Assembly: GCA_036346405.1 (NCBI GenBank)
Contig: CM070566.1
Span: 51,091,268 to 51,155,267, forward strand
Origin: Phyllostachys edulis
Lineage: Eukaryota; Streptophyta; Magnoliopsida; Poales; Poaceae
DNA length: 64,000 nt
Direction of reading: 5' to 3'
Shown: positions 60,745 through 64,000 of the stretch, one piece after another
Position numbering within the stretch: the first letter of the stretch is position 1
Layout: every line of letters starts with the position of its first letter
Notes under the pieces: model-generated
The model's input: only the letters and a program-made list of their open reading frames with translations
The model's database searches: none
Told to the model about the DNA's origin: nothing
Position numbers and translations under genes: made by a program

Positions 60745-63700
60745 ACAGAGAGGCCGAGGGGTAGAGGTAGAGGTTACGGCTGTGGCCGTGCTCAAGCGGA
60801 GCCACCGCTTGAGGTTCAGCAAGAAGCACCTGATGTAGAGGTTGTTTCCGCTAAGCGATCAGTGGTAGGAATCGGGCAAGGTCTTGACCTTCTTTGCGAG
60901 AATTATGGAAGAGGTCCGTGCGCCGCCAACAAGCGTCGGTGGCAGCTCTTCTTGTTGTACGATCACGGTACCTCTCGTTGTTCCAACCATACCAGAGGCA
61001 AGGATGGGCCTTTGTGAGTAGTTGGCTTTACGTCTAGACACCTTCGATGGGGCGGGTACACCAGTCCAAGCTGCGGATTGGTTGCGCCATATGGGAAGGC
61101 AATTTAAAGCCCCAGAGATGAGCTCACAGCTGAGAGCTCGCTATGTGGCATTCGATTAAAGGTCGGTGGATATCTGGTGGGAGGAGTCCTTTTAGCTAGG
61201 ACCCCGCCTGAGGTCCCGCTTCTTGGGAGATCTTCGTCGGCGCCAAAGCGAAGTACTACCCTAATCTTTTGTGGAAGTATGGAGGTCGCCTTGTCGACCT
61301 TCGTGCGAGGAAAGATGACCGTGGTGAGTCTGAGCGGGCGGGTTCAATGATCTGATCCGTTTGCACTACCATCGATGCATAGCAATGATCTGGAGAAGGC
61401 CAAAAGGTTTCACGAGGGCTCAACTCGAGTTTCGACATGTTATGGGAGCCACTGCGCCACGTGAAGTTAGGTCAGTGGTAGAACAAGCCAGAGGGATGGA
61501 GATGGAAATGCAACTCACTAAAGGACTGCAACCCTCTGGTGGTCCAAGCGCTTTTGGTAGTGACCAGAAGAGGAGTTTTAGCGAGGAGGGTGGGTCATCT
61601 CAGCGACCTACTCCTAAGAAGTCCAAGTGGGGCTAGCGTCCCCCGCAGTCGTTCAAGTCCAAATCTTTGAGGCCGTCTTCTGCAATGCCTCGTTCGTTGT
61701 CAGCGACCCCAGCCTATCGTCCTGTCCTAGGGCAGGGCATGTTCTGTTTCAAGTGCGGTGGTGGGCACCGTGCTACTGAATGTTCTTGGATGGGAGAGTA
61801 TCGGCAATGTGGTCGGTCGGGCCACATGGAGCGGGTTTATCGTCAAAACACCTCTAGTATTATCAAATGGGAGCCAACACCTACATCATTGACAAATGCT
61901 TCGCCTCGGGGGTCTGTCCAGATGTTGGTGGTTGCCCCTGCACCGCAGCCTCCTCTTTCCTGGGCACCACCCGCCGGGTATTACTAGCACCCTACACTAG
62001 TTGCTCCAGTTCAGCACGCTGCACCGCCTCCATTTCCGTTGCCATCTTAGCCGAGTGTCAGGGCACCCGTCGCCCCGACGCCACATGGAGTCTACGCATT
62101 GCTTGCCGCTGAGTCCGCGGGACAACCAGATGTGATGGCAGGTACCCTGTTAGTAGATTCGTGTGACGCCCTTGTTCTTTTTGACACCAGTGCTACTTAT
62201 TCCTTTGTGTCTCGCGAGTTCGCTAGAAAAGCAAAGCTAAATATGCAGCAGATCTCATAGTCAGTTATAGTTAGTTCTCCAGGAGGTATCATTGCTAGCT
62301 CCACGGTATGTCCTGGATGCGTGGTCTCATTGGATGGTGAGGATTTTGTTGCCAACCTAATGGTTATTCAGATAGAACCTTTTGATGTTATTCTTGGCAT
62401 GGACTGGTTGCATTGCTACCGGGTTGTGATTTCCTACTTCTAGAGGACAATCACCTTGCAAGCTCCTTTCGGGGAGGAGATAACCTTTCAGGGGAATGCA
62501 CCTCCGTGTTCTCTTTTTGTGTTGGCCAGCCTATTCCCTGGCCGACGAACGGTGAAGTCTGGTTCACTTCTAGCACTTGCGGAGAAGCCGAGCGCATCTT
62601 TGCGCATTGGGGATATTCCAGTGGTATGTGAGTATCCCGATGTATTTCCCGAAGAGCTTCCGGGTATGCCACTCGAAAGGGATGTGGAGTTTAGGATTGA
62701 TCTTGTTCCTAGCACATGACCTATTTTTTATCCCCGTACAGTTTGGCACGACCTTTCTAGGAAGAATTGAAGAAGCAATTGGATGATTTGTTGTCCAAAG
62801 GGTTGATTCGTCGTAGTGTGTCACCTTGGGGAGCCCCTGTCCTATTCACTGAGAAGAAGGATGGGAGTTGGCGCATGTGCATAGAATATTATGCTCTTAA
62901 TCAGGTGACCATCAAGAATAAATACCCTTTACCTCGTATCGAGGATTTGTTTGATCAATTGAAGGGAGCCAAGGTGTTCTCCAAGATTGATCTGCAATCT
63001 AGGTATAATCAGATTCGAGTGCGAGAGCAAGATATAGAAAAGACCGCTTTCTCCACAAGGTATGGGCACTATGAGTATAAAGTCATGTCCTTTGGACTAA
63101 CGAATGCCCCTGCTGTCTTTATGGAGACGATGAACATTATGCTGCATAAATATCTTGATGACTTTGTGGTTCTGTTCATCGACGATATCCTGATTTATTC
63201 TAAGGCGGAGGGAGAGCATGAACAACATTTGAGGCTTGTGCTTGAAACTCTGAGAGAGAATCAGTTCTTTGCCAAATTAAAGAAGTGCGAGTTCTGGATT
63301 TCTGAAGTGGGCTTCCTGGGTCATGTGATTAACTAGGAAGGTATTTCAGTAGACCCATTCAAGATTTCGATTGTAGTGAACTGGAAAAGGCCAACTAGTG
63401 TCAAAGAAGTGAGAAGTTTTCTGGGCTTAGCTAGTTACTACCGGCGCTTCGTAAAAGACTTCTCAATTATTGCCAAGCCAATGTCTCAACTCACGCGAAA
63501 GGGCATGAAATTCTAGTGGACCAATGAATGCGAGTGCAGTTTATGTACTTTGAAAGAAAAGTTAGTTATTGCCACTGTTCTCACCCTCCCTGAGCCAGGG
63601 TAGAGCTTCACGGTCTACTTGGATGCTTCTCGAGTGGGTCTGGGTTGCGTGCTCATGCAAGACAACAAAGTAATTGTGTATGCGTCACGATGGTTGAAGA

Positions 63701-64000
63701 AACATGAGCAAAAATACCCTACTCACGATTTAGAGCTAGCCGCAGTGGTTTTTGCTCTAAAGATTTGGAGGCATTATTTGTATGGAGAGTCTTGTGATAT
63801 TTTTACTGACCACAAGAGCCTCAAGCATATCTTTACTCAGAAGAAGTTGAATTTGAGGCAAAGAAGGTGGCTAGAACTGATCAAGGACTATGATCTCACT
63901 ATCCAGTACCATCCGGGCAAGGCGAATGTGGTTGCGGATGCCCTTAGTCGCAAGGAGACACCCTCCACTCTAGGTTTTCTTATTGTTGACTTCGATCGAA
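60745..64000 (+). pseudogene. Degenerate Ty3/gypsy polyprotein (gag, protease, RT, RNase H), cut by the window
   Basis: Pieces in order are: a Gly/Arg-rich gag start near 60752 (RPRGRGRGYGCGRAQAEPP), gag remnants with several stops, the zinc knuckle CFKCGGGHRATEC (61742), a protease remnant (VLFDTSATYSFVS, 62172) with VILGMDWL (62390), and a reverse transcriptase open from 62767 to 63336. That frame has WGAPVLFTEKKDGSWRMCIEY, LPRIEDLFDQL, FSKIDLQSRY, and FIDDILIYS at the polymerase site. It continues past a stop to SYYRRFVKDFS and an RNase H segment (YLDASRVGLGCVLMQ, TDHKSLKHIF, ADALSRKE). Many in-frame stops make it inactive. The clade looks like a Tekay/Del-type chromovirus, inferred from motif style. 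Confidence 0.9.

Overview
The window looks like nuclear DNA of a grass (Poaceae). Evidence: intron-rich plant genes with GC-rich first exons, Stowaway-type MITEs, hAT and Mutator-like foldback elements, and several Ty3/gypsy and copia LTR elements primed by initiator Met-tRNA. I cannot name the species. All identifications come from reading the sequence and from memory of protein families; no database search was run.

Two genes appear intact. GSH2 (glutathione synthetase, + strand, 788-9990) has 12 exons and a 526-residue product that starts with a plausible plastid transit peptide. It contains a GC-AG intron and what looks like a U12-type AT-AC intron. Intron 2 holds an internally deleted gypsy element, intron 4 a Mutator-like foldback element, and intron 11 a small tandem array. 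NUP107 (Y-complex nucleoporin, + strand, 35797-46925) has 24 exons and a 1089-residue product. Its introns carry a 1.5 kb hAT-like element, two related hAT-like MITEs and a Stowaway MITE, and another hAT-like element starts 11 bp after the stop codon.

Two further genes are relics. Tail to tail with NUP107 is an ERD6-like sugar transporter pseudogene (- strand, 48956-55107). It lacks its N-terminal exons, has several frameshifts, and is split by a 3.9 kb solo LTR inside the exon for its PWVIMSE motif. A FANTASTIC FOUR-like fragment with two frameshifts lies at 28977-29502 on the - strand.

The middle of the window (about 11.9-34.5 kb) is a repeat graveyard. It holds a retroelement with a PF04195-type protein, a gypsy integrase fragment with a long LTR, minus-strand LTR-like blocks and two oppositely oriented copia-like LTRs. 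Across these otherwise dissimilar repeats run arrays of short motifs: GACCTCC/GGAGGTC, the hairpin CCGTTGGAT...ATCCAACGG, and the palindrome GTCGTAG...CTTACGAC. The right end (55.8-64 kb) is nested: a hAT element directly beside a short copia-like non-autonomous retroelement, then a degenerate gypsy chromovirus (gag, protease, reverse transcriptase, RNase H) that runs off the window.

I found no CRISPR array, operon, rRNA or tRNA gene, and no convincing new multigene system. The unexplained part is the shared motif arrays.
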